From: an uncultured Thermomicrobiales bacterium
GTDB lineage: Bacteria; Chloroflexota; Chloroflexia; Thermomicrobiales; UBA6265
NCBI GenBank assembly: GCA_902806355.1
Contig: CADCWI010000097.1
Coordinates: 1-18,523 of the forward strand
Direction of reading: 5' to 3'
DNA length: 18,523 nucleotides
In this document: positions 7,086 to 14,214 of the stretch, one piece after another
Layout of the letters: each line of letters opens with the position of its first letter
Position numbering within the stretch: the stretch's first letter is position 1
Position numbers and translations under genes: made by a program
Notes under the pieces: generated by a model
What the model saw: only the letters and a program-made list of their open reading frames with translations
What the model was told of the DNA's origin: nothing
Database searches by the model: none

Positions 7086-9089
7086 TCAGGGTCCGGGAGT
7101 CGTGCGCTGGCTCTCGTCCGCGCCGCTCATCCCGACTGGCTGATCATCGCCGGTGCCCGGTCCTCGCGAGAGAACTGGAAACTCCGCGATCCGCAGGTTC
7201 GTCGCACCGAACGGGATGAGCGTCAATTCCTCTATCTCCTCGCCAGTCGTCACCGGAGAATGCGGCACCGGACCCGCCGCATTGTGCTCCAGTGTCCACC
7301 CCGGCAGATGAGCACCCCTGACGTGTGCCATTAGTGGTGCTCCATCGGGCGAAAAGGGTATCGATGAGACGGGAGCCTGGGTGAGCGACACCGAGGCGTC
7401 AGGGTCGGTCGCCTCCACATCGAGCGCGACGTTCCAGGGCGTCGTCGGATGGACTTCCCAGTCGGCATGCGGTGCCTGCCCTCCGATCTCTCGCCACTCC
7501 TCTCCTACCGGAAGCGCGAACAGCAGTGGCCCACGGTAGAGCGAGACGCTCCCGTGGTCGCGCCGCTCGATCCGGGGCCGCATGGGAAGGCTCAGGCGTA
7601 GGATCGTGGTCCCCTCCCACTGGCGGTCGACTCGGTGAAATCCACTCGCTGCCGCAAGCGAGGGGTCGCCACCCTCGATCTGGACTTGTGCTTCGTCGGC
7701 CCAACCGGGAATCCGGAGATGGAGCGGGAAGCTGACAGGCGTTTCGGCGTGTACCGAGATGCGTATGGTCTCGTCGAACGGATAGCCCGTCGCAACGTCG
7801 ATGCGGACTGGAACCCCTCGCACATCGGTACGAACCGAACACGGCGCGTACGCGACTGCCGCCAAGCCGTCATCCGCCGAGTGCATCCACAGACTGGCCG
7901 TAAATTTTGGCCAACCCTGGTGCATGTCCGAGGTGCAACACCCGAAATGCGGCTCCACACCGAACGTGTTGGCATCCGGTCCATTGCTCGTGTAGACCCG
8001 GTCCTCGGCGACAACACAGATCGCCTGGTTGACCTGGTGAACGTACTGGTGCGTCCACATGTCCGGGCTGAAGGTGGCCGGAAGGGCGTTGTAGGCGATC
8101 ATCTCGAGCCGGTCCGCCAGCGCCGGCTCGCCAAGGATCGAGATCAGGGTCTCCAGCGAGTACATGTACTCTACGACGGCGCACAGTTCGGTCCCCTGGG
8201 AGGGGTTCCTGCCCGCCAGGTGCTCATCGCCGGAGAACATCCCGGTCGCCTGGCCATGATAGCGATCCAGCTCGGCGATCATCTGCGCCACGGCGTCGCG
8301 ATCGGCAGGATCACCGGTCTGGCGATAGCGAACGCCTCCCGCTTTCACGGCCATCGCGTTGTTGACGACGTGTGACGTGAGGTCCTGTTCCTCGCCGATG
8401 GTTCGCCAGCGATACGGGTACCGCTCGAACAGGCCACGCCAGTCGAACCCGCTCGCCGCAACTCGATCCGCAAGGTTCAGGAGCCACGGCTCGCCGGTGC
8501 GCTCGAACAGCCAGTGCACGCTGACTACCAGATCGGCCCAGCGAAACCGTGCCCATGCCCGCGGCGGCCCCTCCTCGAGCACCTCGTCCAGCCTTCGCAG
8601 GAACCGGAGCATCGCCGGGATCACGCGCTTATCCCCTGTCACCTCGTGATATTGGATGAGGGCCTTGAGCAGGATGTAGCGCGGCCACGAGTCGTGCTCG
8701 TAGCTGTAATGCGCGCGACCCGGACGCTGATCGCCGCGGCCGCTGATCCGCTTGTCGCGCACTGTCCCGAACCAGCCGTCGGGCTGCTGATGTGCCAGGA
8801 TGTAGTCGGCCCAATGGTGCACCTTGGCTTTCAGCCGAGCGTCGTCCAGCAGGAAGGCGAGCGGGACCATCCCGTCCAGCCAGTAGGGACCGCGCTCCCA
8901 CCCGTCCGACTTACCACCGATCCAGGCGCTGTCGGCGATATCCGGCCAGAACTCGTCCAGATGACCCGAGAGTCCATCGGCCTGGATCCGGAGCTGTTCG
9001 AGTAACCATCCCTCTGGCCGGACCTGGCCAAGCGGCAACGGCCGGAACGCCTGTTGCTCCAAGCCCCCGTTCTTCATCGTTCCGCCCAT
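7086..9089 (-). CDS. GH127 family beta-L-arabinofuranosidase-like glycosidase (DUF1680)
   Basis: This 667-residue protein spans the length of the GH127/DUF1680 family, which hydrolyses terminal beta-L-arabinofuranose (related families attack other sugars). An alpha/alpha-barrel region (about 25-400) is followed by beta domains and the usual ending ELTLIPFGATNLRIAEFPV. The residues that bind zinc and form the Cys nucleophile in HypBA1 have clear counterparts: GTELC (Glu301, Cys303) and FGCC (Cys384, Cys385). The ATG at 9087-9089 lies 10 nt after GGAGGGG. No signal peptide is visible, so the enzyme probably acts in the cytosol on imported oligosaccharides. No transporter gene is adjacent; the nearest is the broken sugar permease at 17468-17588. 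Substrate specificity is inferred from family only. Confidence 0.93.
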   Translation of the reverse strand: MGGTMKNGGLEQQAFRPLPLGQVRPEGWLLEQLRIQADGLSGHLDEFWPDIADSAWIGGKSDGWERGPYWLDGMVPLAFLLDDARLKAKVHHWADYILAHQQPDGWFGTVRDKRISGRGDQRPGRAHYSYEHDSWPRYILLKALIQYHEVTGDKRVIPAMLRFLRRLDEVLEEGPPRAWARFRWADLVVSVHWLFERTGEPWLLNLADRVAASGFDWRGLFERYPYRWRTIGEEQDLTSHVVNNAMAVKAGGVRYRQTGDPADRDAVAQMIAELDRYHGQATGMFSGDEHLAGRNPSQGTELCAVVEYMYSLETLISILGEPALADRLEMIAYNALPATFSPDMWTHQYVHQVNQAICVVAEDRVYTSNGPDANTFGVEPHFGCCTSDMHQGWPKFTASLWMHSADDGLAAVAYAPCSVRTDVRGVPVRIDVATGYPFDETIRISVHAETPVSFPLHLRIPGWADEAQVQIEGGDPSLAAASGFHRVDRQWEGTTILRLSLPMRPRIERRDHGSVSLYRGPLLFALPVGEEWREIGGQAPHADWEVHPTTPWNVALDVEATDPDASVSLTQAPVSSIPFSPDGAPLMAHVRGAHLPGWTLEHNAAGPVPHSPVTTGEEIEELTLIPFGATNLRIAEFPVLSRGPGTGDDQPVGMSGADESQRTTPGP

Positions 9090-9356
9090 CTTCGCTCATC
9101 CCCTCCAGATAGTTGGTGCTTCAGTGCCGGCTCCCGCTCGGTGTCCACCCGGTGCCAGTTCCAAGGATGATCCCACCTTCGGTCACGTTATGGGAATACT
9201 TCGCCCATCGATCGAACGGGTCGCCGGGGTTCGTCGTGCGCTGACATGGGAGCGATCTCCTTCCCTCCAGCCTTTCTCCGGTCTCGGGGGGCGCAGCGAT
9301 CAGGATCTGGCCGGCGAGGAGAAGCGTAAGCCGGAAGCGGGCAGTCCCCGATAGAG
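9090..9356. other. Intergenic stretch without a supported gene
   Basis: The stretch between the GH127 start and the antitoxin relic contains overlapping open frames on both strands. One minus-strand frame, with TGA at 9121-9123, stays open to about 9378 and its end looks protein-like (FDRWAKYSHNVTEGGIILG), but it has no start codon and no family I recognise. It could be the tail of a lost gene. The GH127 promoter must lie here but I cannot place it. Confidence 0.35.
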
Positions 9357-9585
9357 TGCCGCGCCGCCAGGCACGGATTACAAGAGGTCACCCCTCATGG
9401 AGCCGCCGAGGCGCTGGCAGTGAACCCGGCGAACGTCGAGCGGATCGAAGATGAGGACGAGAAAGGGATGGCTATCTCACGCCCCGCATGGATGCTTGGA
9501 GACCCTCGGTGGCACGCTCGGGATGAGCGCCTGGTTTGCCGATGGGAGGATGGTCGACGTTGGCCGACCCATCCCCCCATGTTAG
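9357..9585 (+). pseudogene. Frameshifted remnant of a HigA-like XRE antitoxin
   Basis: One frame reads LAVNPANVERIEDEDE, matching LGVSQANISRIEHEDD of the intact antitoxin at 4937-5245. After about one lost base the next frame reads LETLGGTLGMSAWFADG and continues RMVDVG, matching VEALGGTLDISARFPDG then EIIKVG. DNA alignment of the segment from TATCTC to the end shows a single 1-nt gap. Upstream, RAARHGLQEV resembles the first helix region but with extra residues, and no start codon or toxin gene is found. The stop is TAG at 9583-9585. It is a decayed copy of a HigA-type gene directly before a live Phd/PIN pair. Confidence 0.65.
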
Positions 9586-9600
9586 GTACGCGGGAGAGGG

Positions 9601-9957
9601 ATGAAGCAGGTCATGGCAGTGAAAACCCAGCCGGTTCTCGACACGATGTCGGTGTCGCAGGCACGTCAACAGTTCAGTGAGACGCTGAACCGCGTGTATC
9701 GCGGTGAAGCTCGAGTGGTTGTCGAAAAGAGCGGAATCGAGGTCGGGGCGATCATCTCACCACGTGATCTCAGAGATCTTCAGCATCTGGATCGGATCCG
9801 GGCACAAGGTTGGGAAGCCGTCGCGCAGCTGCGATCAGCGTTTGCGGATGTGCCGGACGATGAGCTAGAACGCGAGATTGATACCGCGATAGCTGAAGTC
9901 AAGGCGGAGCGGAAGCGAGCCTCGGGAGATACTACGCCATTGCCGGCACGACGTTGA
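9601..9957 (+). CDS. Phd/YefM-type antitoxin
   Basis: This 118-residue protein has the Phd/YefM N-terminal DNA-binding fold: MSVSQARQQFSETLNRVYRG followed by RVVVEKSGIEVGAIISPRDLRDLQ. A charged, likely disordered C-terminal half (about residues 60-118, rich in Arg, Glu and Ala) would bind the toxin. It is the antitoxin partner of the PIN-domain gene directly downstream, with which it overlaps by one base (TGATG). The ATG at 9601 follows GGGAG closely; ATG 9613 is a possible alternative start. The protein is longer at its C-terminus than a typical 80-90-residue Phd. Confidence 0.85.
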   Translation: MKQVMAVKTQPVLDTMSVSQARQQFSETLNRVYRGEARVVVEKSGIEVGAIISPRDLRDLQHLDRIRAQGWEAVAQLRSAFADVPDDELEREIDTAIAEVKAERKRASGDTTPLPARR

Positions 9958-10349
9958 TGCCGAGCGCCGTGTTGGACGTCAATATCATTGTCTCCGGATT
10001 CTTCCGAGGCAAGGGATCTGCGGTCACCATTGCCGGACACTGGGAACAAGGCAACCTGGACGTGGGCTTGTCCGATCACATCGTCAGCCAGGTAATCGAT
10101 GTCTGGAGGAGACCATTCTTCGCAGAGCGATCGGTCGAGATCCACCGGAAACTCGCGCTGAGGTTGATGCGCACCGACGCGCTCGTCGTGGAACCGGATC
10201 CATCAGTCAGTGGTGTCTGTGACGATGCGGAGGACGACCATGTGCTTGGTACGGCCGTGGCGGCGAACGCCGATTATCTGGTGACTGGTGACCGGGGACT
10301 GCTTCGGGTTGGCGAGTATCGGGGTGTGCGGCCGAATTCCTGGAGCTGA
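9957..10349 (+). CDS. PIN-domain toxin (COG1569 type), C-terminus probably frameshifted
   Basis: This 130-residue PIN-domain RNase carries the expected acidic residues: Asp7 (VLDVN), Asp93/94 (EDDHVLGTA) and Asp112 (VTGDRGLL). PIN toxins cleave specific RNAs and are held inactive by their antitoxin. ATG 9957 overlaps the antitoxin TGA; the TTG at 9954 is less likely. The ending EYRGVRPNSWS is unlike the family, whose end typically reads ...VSPAEFLELL. In another frame the DNA continues as AAEFLELIHDELTPEQ to a stop at 10376-10378, so a small indel near 10325-10332 appears to have removed the native last ~17 residues. The catalytic residues are intact. Confidence 0.85.
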   Translation: MPSAVLDVNIIVSGFFRGKGSAVTIAGHWEQGNLDVGLSDHIVSQVIDVWRRPFFAERSVEIHRKLALRLMRTDALVVEPDPSVSGVCDDAEDDHVLGTAVAANADYLVTGDRGLLRVGEYRGVRPNSWS

Positions 10350-10388
10350 TTCATGACGAGCTGACACCGGAGCAATGAGTGGTGCTGA

Positions 10389-10949
10389 TCAGTGGTGCGC
10401 GGCCCACTCCTGCTCGAGCATCGCGAAGACCAGTTCGTCATCCCACCTGCCCTTGACGAACTCGTTCTCCCGAAAGTGCGCTTCCCGCCGCATCCCGAGC
10501 CGCTCCATCAGTCGTGCCGAGGCCACATTCCCCGCCTCGCAGCGGCCGGCGATGCGGTGGAGACCAAGCTCTTCGAAGCCGAGCCGGAGCATCACCATCG
10601 CGGCTTCCGATGCGTATCCCCGCCCATGGAAATCCGGGTGAAAGACAAAGCCGATCTCTCCCTGACGGTGCTCCTCGCTGGTCCAATGGAGCAGGGCGTC
10701 GCCGATCACCTGGCCCGTTTCCGGCAACTCGACGGCCAGGACGAGGGCGTCCCCCTCCTTGTCGAGCACGGTCATCGTCATCCGCCGTTCGAGCATCGCG
10801 GCGACCTCTTCGCGGTCCCGGACGTCCCAGTAGAGATGGCGAACGACATCCTCGCGGCTGTGCATCGCGAACAGATCATCGAAGTCACCGGCAGCATAGG
10901 GGCGCAGACGCAGGCGCTCGGTCCGGATCGGATAGGTGGGTTCGATCAT
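10389..10949 (-). CDS. GNAT family N-acetyltransferase (RimJ/RimL type)
   Basis: This 186-residue protein is a RimJ/RimL-type GNAT acetyltransferase: it starts TERLRLRPYAAGDFDDLFAMHS, has the strand GEIGFVFHPDFHGRGYASEA containing the acetyl-CoA pyrophosphate loop (HGRGYA, about 108-113), and then LGLHRIAGRCEAGNVASARLMERLG. Members acetylate ribosomal protein N-termini, amino acids or antibiotics; the substrate here is unknown. It lies downstream of the MFS gene on the same strand but with a 150-bp gap. An extended -10 (TGATACAAT) ends 6 nt before the ATG, suggesting its own leaderless promoter. Confidence 0.9.
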   Translation of the reverse strand: MIEPTYPIRTERLRLRPYAAGDFDDLFAMHSREDVVRHLYWDVRDREEVAAMLERRMTMTVLDKEGDALVLAVELPETGQVIGDALLHWTSEEHRQGEIGFVFHPDFHGRGYASEAAMVMLRLGFEELGLHRIAGRCEAGNVASARLMERLGMRREAHFRENEFVKGRWDDELVFAMLEQEWAAHH

Positions 10950-10955
10950 CTACCG

Positions 10956-10964
10956 ATTGTATCA
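10956..10964 (-). promoter_or_regulatory. Extended -10 promoter, probably giving a leaderless GNAT mRNA
   Basis: On the minus strand TGATACAAT (a TG extension plus TACAAT) ends 6 nt before the ATG at 10949, so transcription would begin at or next to the start codon. No Shine-Dalgarno precedes the ATG and no -35 is visible. Confidence 0.45.
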
Positions 10965-11099
10965 GTGCCTCTTCCGCGCCGGCGCCGGCATACTCCGTTT
11001 CACGATTCAAGCACCCAGCAACGAGCACCAAGCGAGAACACCGCGATCCTTATGCGGGTTCCTGTGCACGGACGCATCCGCGTAGATTGCGTCACATTA

Positions 11100-12596
11100 T
11101 CATCCACGAATCGATATCCGGCCCCCGGAGTGCGTGCGCAGCACAGCGATCATCACAAGAGCGCCCAGGATCGCCAGGAAGGGGACCAGGAATGCATCGG
11201 AATAGGCGGCCGCACCGGCAACGGCAGGCGCGTTAAGGTCGTACAGGGGATTGAACGCGTCACTCCCCGCGCCCTGCCGTGCCGCGAGGAGCGTCCCGGC
11301 GAGCGCGGGGCCGGCGCCCCCGCCGAGAAAGGTCATGCCAGCGAACATGCCCATGCCGCCGCCCGTATCCTCAGCGGTCAGCGTGCTGGCCGCCGCGCTG
11401 TTGAGCGGGGAGTTGACCAGGCCGAATCCGATGCCCATGAACAGGACACCGGCGGTCGCGGCAAGAGCCGAGCCACCGGAGGCTATCGTCGAGAGAAAGA
11501 GCACCGCCAGCGTCATCACCGTGAGGCCGGCAAGCATCGGGCGCCACACGCCGATCCGGTCGGACATCCGACCGATGTATGGGGACTCGATCGCGATCGC
11601 GATCGCTCCCGGCGTCAGGACGAGCCCGGCCTCGCGGATGGAGAGGCCGTTCACGTCAACCATGGTCAACGGGATCAGCACCAGTGTCGCGATGTTCCCA
11701 AGCATGAGAAGGAAACCGGCGATCAGCAGCGAACGGTAGGTTCGATTACGGAACAGTCGGGCGGGCACGAATGGATGCGCCGTCGTCCGGATACGCCAGG
11801 CGAAGCCGATGGTAGCGATCGCGGCAATCAGGAAACTCGCCCGGGGGAGGGGCTGGTCGAAGCCGACGGTTTGCCCATGCGTGATTCCGAACAGGAACCC
11901 GCCGGCACCAAGGCCGAACAGGCTTCCACCCAGCAGGTCGAAGCGTCGTTCACCGGTGACCGGAGGGTCGGGAAGGACCCTCCGGGCGAACGGGATCATG
12001 ACCAGCATCAGCGCGAATGGACCGAGGAAGAGCCCGCGCCAACCAAGAAGATCACCGACGAGCCCGCCCGCGATCGGGCCGGTCGCCTGGCCGATCCCGA
12101 CGCTGGCACCGATCAGGCCCATCGCCGCTCCGCGCCTGCCGTCCGGGATGACCCTGGCGATCACCACCAGCGCGAGCGCGGCGACAGCGGCACCGCCTGA
12201 GGCCTGGATGACCCGGCCGGTCACCAGCCATGGCAGGTTCGGGGCGATCGCGCCGATCAGGCACCCGATGGCAAAGGCGAGAAGGCCGATCGTGAAAATC
12301 CGGCGAATTCCGAACACATCCGAAATTCGCCCATAGAGTGGAATTCCGATCGCGTAGACCAGGGCGTACGACGTTACCACCCAGCCGACCTGGGCGGGAG
12401 AGACGGCGAGGTCGTCGCGGATCCGCGGGAGCAGGACGTTGACCATCGACCCGGTCAGCACCGAGACGAACACGGCGGTGGCGATGATGGCGAGGAACAG
12501 CCGGTCACCCTCCGACGTTCGGACTTTGGTCACGCCACCGCCCTGGGTAGCGCCATGGTCACTCGAGCTGACCGGCGCTGCGGCTTGCGTGCTCAT
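11100..12596 (-). CDS. MFS multidrug exporter, DHA2-like (14 TM)
   Basis: This 498-residue membrane protein has about 14 hydrophobic segments. It carries MFS motif A (YGRISDVFGIRRIF) after TM2 and the antiporter motif C (GIGQATGPIAGG) in TM5, which mark drug:H+ antiporters of the DHA2 (EmrB/QacA) type. A hydrophilic N-terminal tail of about 40 residues precedes TM1. The ATG at 12594-12596 overlaps the stop of the FMN-reductase-like gene (ATGA). It is the last gene of the SoxR-controlled operon and probably exports redox-active or toxic small molecules. The substrate cannot be read from the sequence. Confidence 0.93.
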   Translation of the reverse strand: MSTQAAAPVSSSDHGATQGGGVTKVRTSEGDRLFLAIIATAVFVSVLTGSMVNVLLPRIRDDLAVSPAQVGWVVTSYALVYAIGIPLYGRISDVFGIRRIFTIGLLAFAIGCLIGAIAPNLPWLVTGRVIQASGGAAVAALALVVIARVIPDGRRGAAMGLIGASVGIGQATGPIAGGLVGDLLGWRGLFLGPFALMLVMIPFARRVLPDPPVTGERRFDLLGGSLFGLGAGGFLFGITHGQTVGFDQPLPRASFLIAAIATIGFAWRIRTTAHPFVPARLFRNRTYRSLLIAGFLLMLGNIATLVLIPLTMVDVNGLSIREAGLVLTPGAIAIAIESPYIGRMSDRIGVWRPMLAGLTVMTLAVLFLSTIASGGSALAATAGVLFMGIGFGLVNSPLNSAAASTLTAEDTGGGMGMFAGMTFLGGGAGPALAGTLLAARQGAGSDAFNPLYDLNAPAVAGAAAYSDAFLVPFLAILGALVMIAVLRTHSGGRISIRG

Positions 12597-13210
12597 GACG
12601 CTGATCGCTCCGCCGTGACGCGCGTGGTCACACCCTGCTCCTGGGCCGCCGTCAGAGGTTGTGTCCACCATAAAAGCTCGTGGAGCATGGCGTTGGCACT
12701 CTTGGTCAATTTTGCGTGGTCTGCCAGGCCCTTGCCCTGCTGGGCGACGCCGAGAAGCGCGTCCATGCGGATGTGCACGGCGTTGCGGGGTGATGCGATC
12801 TGGAGCTCGACCGCGATCAGTCGCACCTGCTCCACGGCCCGCGCGCCGCCAACGCCGCCGTAGCCGATGAACGACGCGGGATTCCTGCTGTATTCGGCGT
12901 AAAGATGGTCGGGCGCGTTCTCAAGTGTGCTGGGGACGTCGAGGCTGTACTCACCGGTGACGACGCTGTAGCCATCGAGTTCACCCATCCTTGCCCGCCC
13001 GCGCTGGACGGCATCAGTCGGCAGCCTAGGTCGGTTCTCATTCTCCGGGTCTCCGAACAGGGGCATGGGATAATCCCGAAGGTCCGCGATCTCGAATGTG
13101 AGGTCGTCCGGTGCGGCGCCGGGCTCGTTGATCGAGCGGGCGGGTGTGTCTCCGAAGTGGCCATTGCAGATGGTTCTGATCATGCCGATGCGTGGCGTTC
13201 GCACGGTCAT
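12593..13210 (-). CDS. NADPH-dependent FMN reductase-like flavoprotein, atypical cofactor loops
   Basis: This 205-residue protein has the flavodoxin-like FMN_red scaffold: FEIADLRDYPMPLF (about 39-52), DGYSVVTGEYSLDVPSTLENA (about 79-99; landmark only), LYAEYSRNPASFIGYGG, VGGARAVEQVRLIAVELQ and a helical C-terminus. Two regions deviate. The phosphate loop, usually of the form GSTRxGRFG, reads MIRTICNGHFG. The isoalloxazine-side motif, usually PEYN...LKNALD, reads GEYS...LENAPD. It may bind flavin weakly, act differently, or be drifting. Start ATG 13208-13210 overlaps the stop of the luciferase-domain gene (ATGA), and its stop overlaps the MFS start. It is the middle gene of the SoxR-controlled operon. 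Confidence 0.82.
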   Translation of the reverse strand: MTVRTPRIGMIRTICNGHFGDTPARSINEPGAAPDDLTFEIADLRDYPMPLFGDPENENRPRLPTDAVQRGRARMGELDGYSVVTGEYSLDVPSTLENAPDHLYAEYSRNPASFIGYGGVGGARAVEQVRLIAVELQIASPRNAVHIRMDALLGVAQQGKGLADHAKLTKSANAMLHELLWWTQPLTAAQEQGVTTRVTAERSAS

Positions 13211-13563
13211 GCTTTACCTTCGGCGGCGTTCGACCCGGCGGGACGCTTGGCGCGATCGTGGACCCGGTCGTAATTCAGCCGAAAGAGCCGGATGACGTCG
13301 CTGGTGTCCTCCGGCCCGGCGATCCGGCGCTCGGACCACCCGGAATCGGGCATGACCGGGTGGCGCGTGACCCGGCCCTCGGCGAGCAGCCGATCCCGCA
13401 CCTTCCGGGGAAACGGGAGATGCGCGACCGCGCTTCCGTGAAGATGACCCAGTTCGACGCGGCCATGGGTAAACACTTGGCCGTTCCGGTCATTGGTGCC
13501 GATGGTGACACCGGGCCAGCCCGATACCTCCCGCGTGATGTCATCGTGTGCCGTGTTGCGCAT
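13207..13563 (-). CDS. Luciferase-domain (DUF5519-like) protein
   Basis: This 118-residue protein matches the small 'luciferase domain' family (DUF5519): VSGWPGVTIG, RVELGHLHGSAVAHLPFPRKVRD and PDSGWSERRIAGPEDTSDVI then RLFRLNYDR. The ELGHLHG motif, PDSGW and the closing RLNYDR are its hallmarks. The biochemical function is unknown; in annotation it often sits beside regulators and oxidoreductases. ATG 13561-13563 is preceded by AGGAAGGGA at ideal spacing. A longer open frame begins inside the promoter spacer and is excluded. It is the first gene of the operon driven by the SoxR-type promoter. Confidence 0.85.
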   Translation of the reverse strand: MRNTAHDDITREVSGWPGVTIGTNDRNGQVFTHGRVELGHLHGSAVAHLPFPRKVRDRLLAEGRVTRHPVMPDSGWSERRIAGPEDTSDVIRLFRLNYDRVHDRAKRPAGSNAAEGKA

Positions 13564-13629
13564 GGATTCGTCCCTTCCTGGACATGCGTTCGGATCCCGA
13601 ATGCCCCGAACCTCGAGTACCATGGGCAC

Positions 13630-13660
13630 ACGATAAGACTTCAAGTTCACTTGAAGTCAA
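13630..13660 (-). promoter_or_regulatory. SoxR-activated promoter with 19-bp spacer
   Basis: On the minus strand TTGACT (13660-13655) and TATCGT (13635-13630) are separated by exactly 19 bp. MerR-family activators work on such overlong spacers by untwisting the DNA. The palindrome at 13637-13658 fills the spacer. Transcription would start near 13623, about 60 nt before the luciferase-domain gene. Confidence 0.82.
13637..13658. promoter_or_regulatory. SoxR box (perfect 22-bp palindrome)
   Basis: Left arm GACTTCAAGT and right arm ACTTGAAGTC are exact reverse complements around TC. The inner 18 bp match the E. coli soxS SoxR site (arms CCTCAAGTT/AACTTGAGG) closely, with the CAAGT/ACTTG core conserved. 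It lies between the divergent soxR gene and its presumed target operon and may also affect soxR itself. Confidence 0.88.
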
Positions 13661-13679
13661 CAGGCCAGGAGGGCAGGTT

Positions 13680-14171
13680 TTGGATCGTGGATCATGGTCG
13701 CCGAGGATTCCGGCGTGGTTAACGGTGGGGGAACTCGCCAAACGAACCGGCGTTGCGACATCGGCACTGCGGTACTACGAGGAACGCGGGCTCATCTCCG
13801 CCAGCCGGAGTCCCGCCGGTCATCGCCGGTATCCCCGGCCGGCGATCCGGCGTGTGGCATTCATCGTGTTCGCGCAACGCGTCGGCCTAACGCTGGAGGA
13901 GATACGGACGGAACTGGACAAGCTGCCAACCGACCGCGTGCCCCACAGCAGGGACTGGGTTCGCTTGACGAGTACGTGGACCGCCCGGATCGACGAGCGA
14001 ATCCGAGAGCTGGAGCGACTGCGTGACTCGCTCACCGACTGCATCGGCTGCGGTTGTCTCTCGATGGAACGATGTGTGGTGATGAACCCCTACGATGTTG
14101 TCGAGGCGCATGGCCCGGGACCACGATTCTGGGCGGGGGACCCTCGACCGGCGGATCTCTCGGGCACCTGA
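13680..14171 (+). CDS. soxR: SoxR, MerR-family [2Fe-2S] redox sensor
   Basis: This 163-residue protein has a MerR helix-turn-helix and wing (LTVGELAKRTGVATSALRYYEERGLI, then RSPAGHRRYPR), a dimerisation helix (about 85-120) and the SoxR cluster motif CIGCGCLSMERC with Cys121, Cys124, Cys126 and Cys132 (C-x2-C-x-C-x5-C), followed by MNPYD. E. coli SoxR has nearly the same segment (CIGCGCLSRSDC). SoxR's cluster is oxidised by redox-cycling drugs or superoxide and then activates transcription. The start is TTG at 13680, 7 nt after AGGAGGG; longer frames run back through the SoxR box and are rejected. The target is almost certainly the divergent operon at 11100-13563, as in the small SoxR regulons of non-enteric bacteria. 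Confidence 0.95.
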   Translation: MDRGSWSPRIPAWLTVGELAKRTGVATSALRYYEERGLISASRSPAGHRRYPRPAIRRVAFIVFAQRVGLTLEEIRTELDKLPTDRVPHSRDWVRLTSTWTARIDERIRELERLRDSLTDCIGCGCLSMERCVVMNPYDVVEAHGPGPRFWAGDPRPADLSGT

Positions 14172-14214
14172 ACCTGACGTCCAGGCCACCGGCCGCGACC
14201 CCGAACGACGCGAC

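Noticed and set aside
9121..9378. Protein-like minus-strand frame ending at 9121
   Set aside because: No start codon, no recognised family, and it overlaps the antitoxin relic antisense; at best the tail of a lost gene.
11020..11095. T-box-like or riboswitch-like structure downstream of the MFS gene
   Set aside because: The conserved T-box antiterminator sequence is absent and there is no suitable downstream gene on that strand.
10392..12200. Plus-strand open frame of about 600 codons
   Set aside because: It is antisense to the GNAT and MFS genes, has no domain and is rich in His, Arg and Gly as expected for a GC-rich shadow.
13548..13679. Longer N-terminus of SoxR
   Set aside because: It runs through the SoxR box and promoter and has no MerR-family similarity; TTG 13680 has the ribosome binding site.
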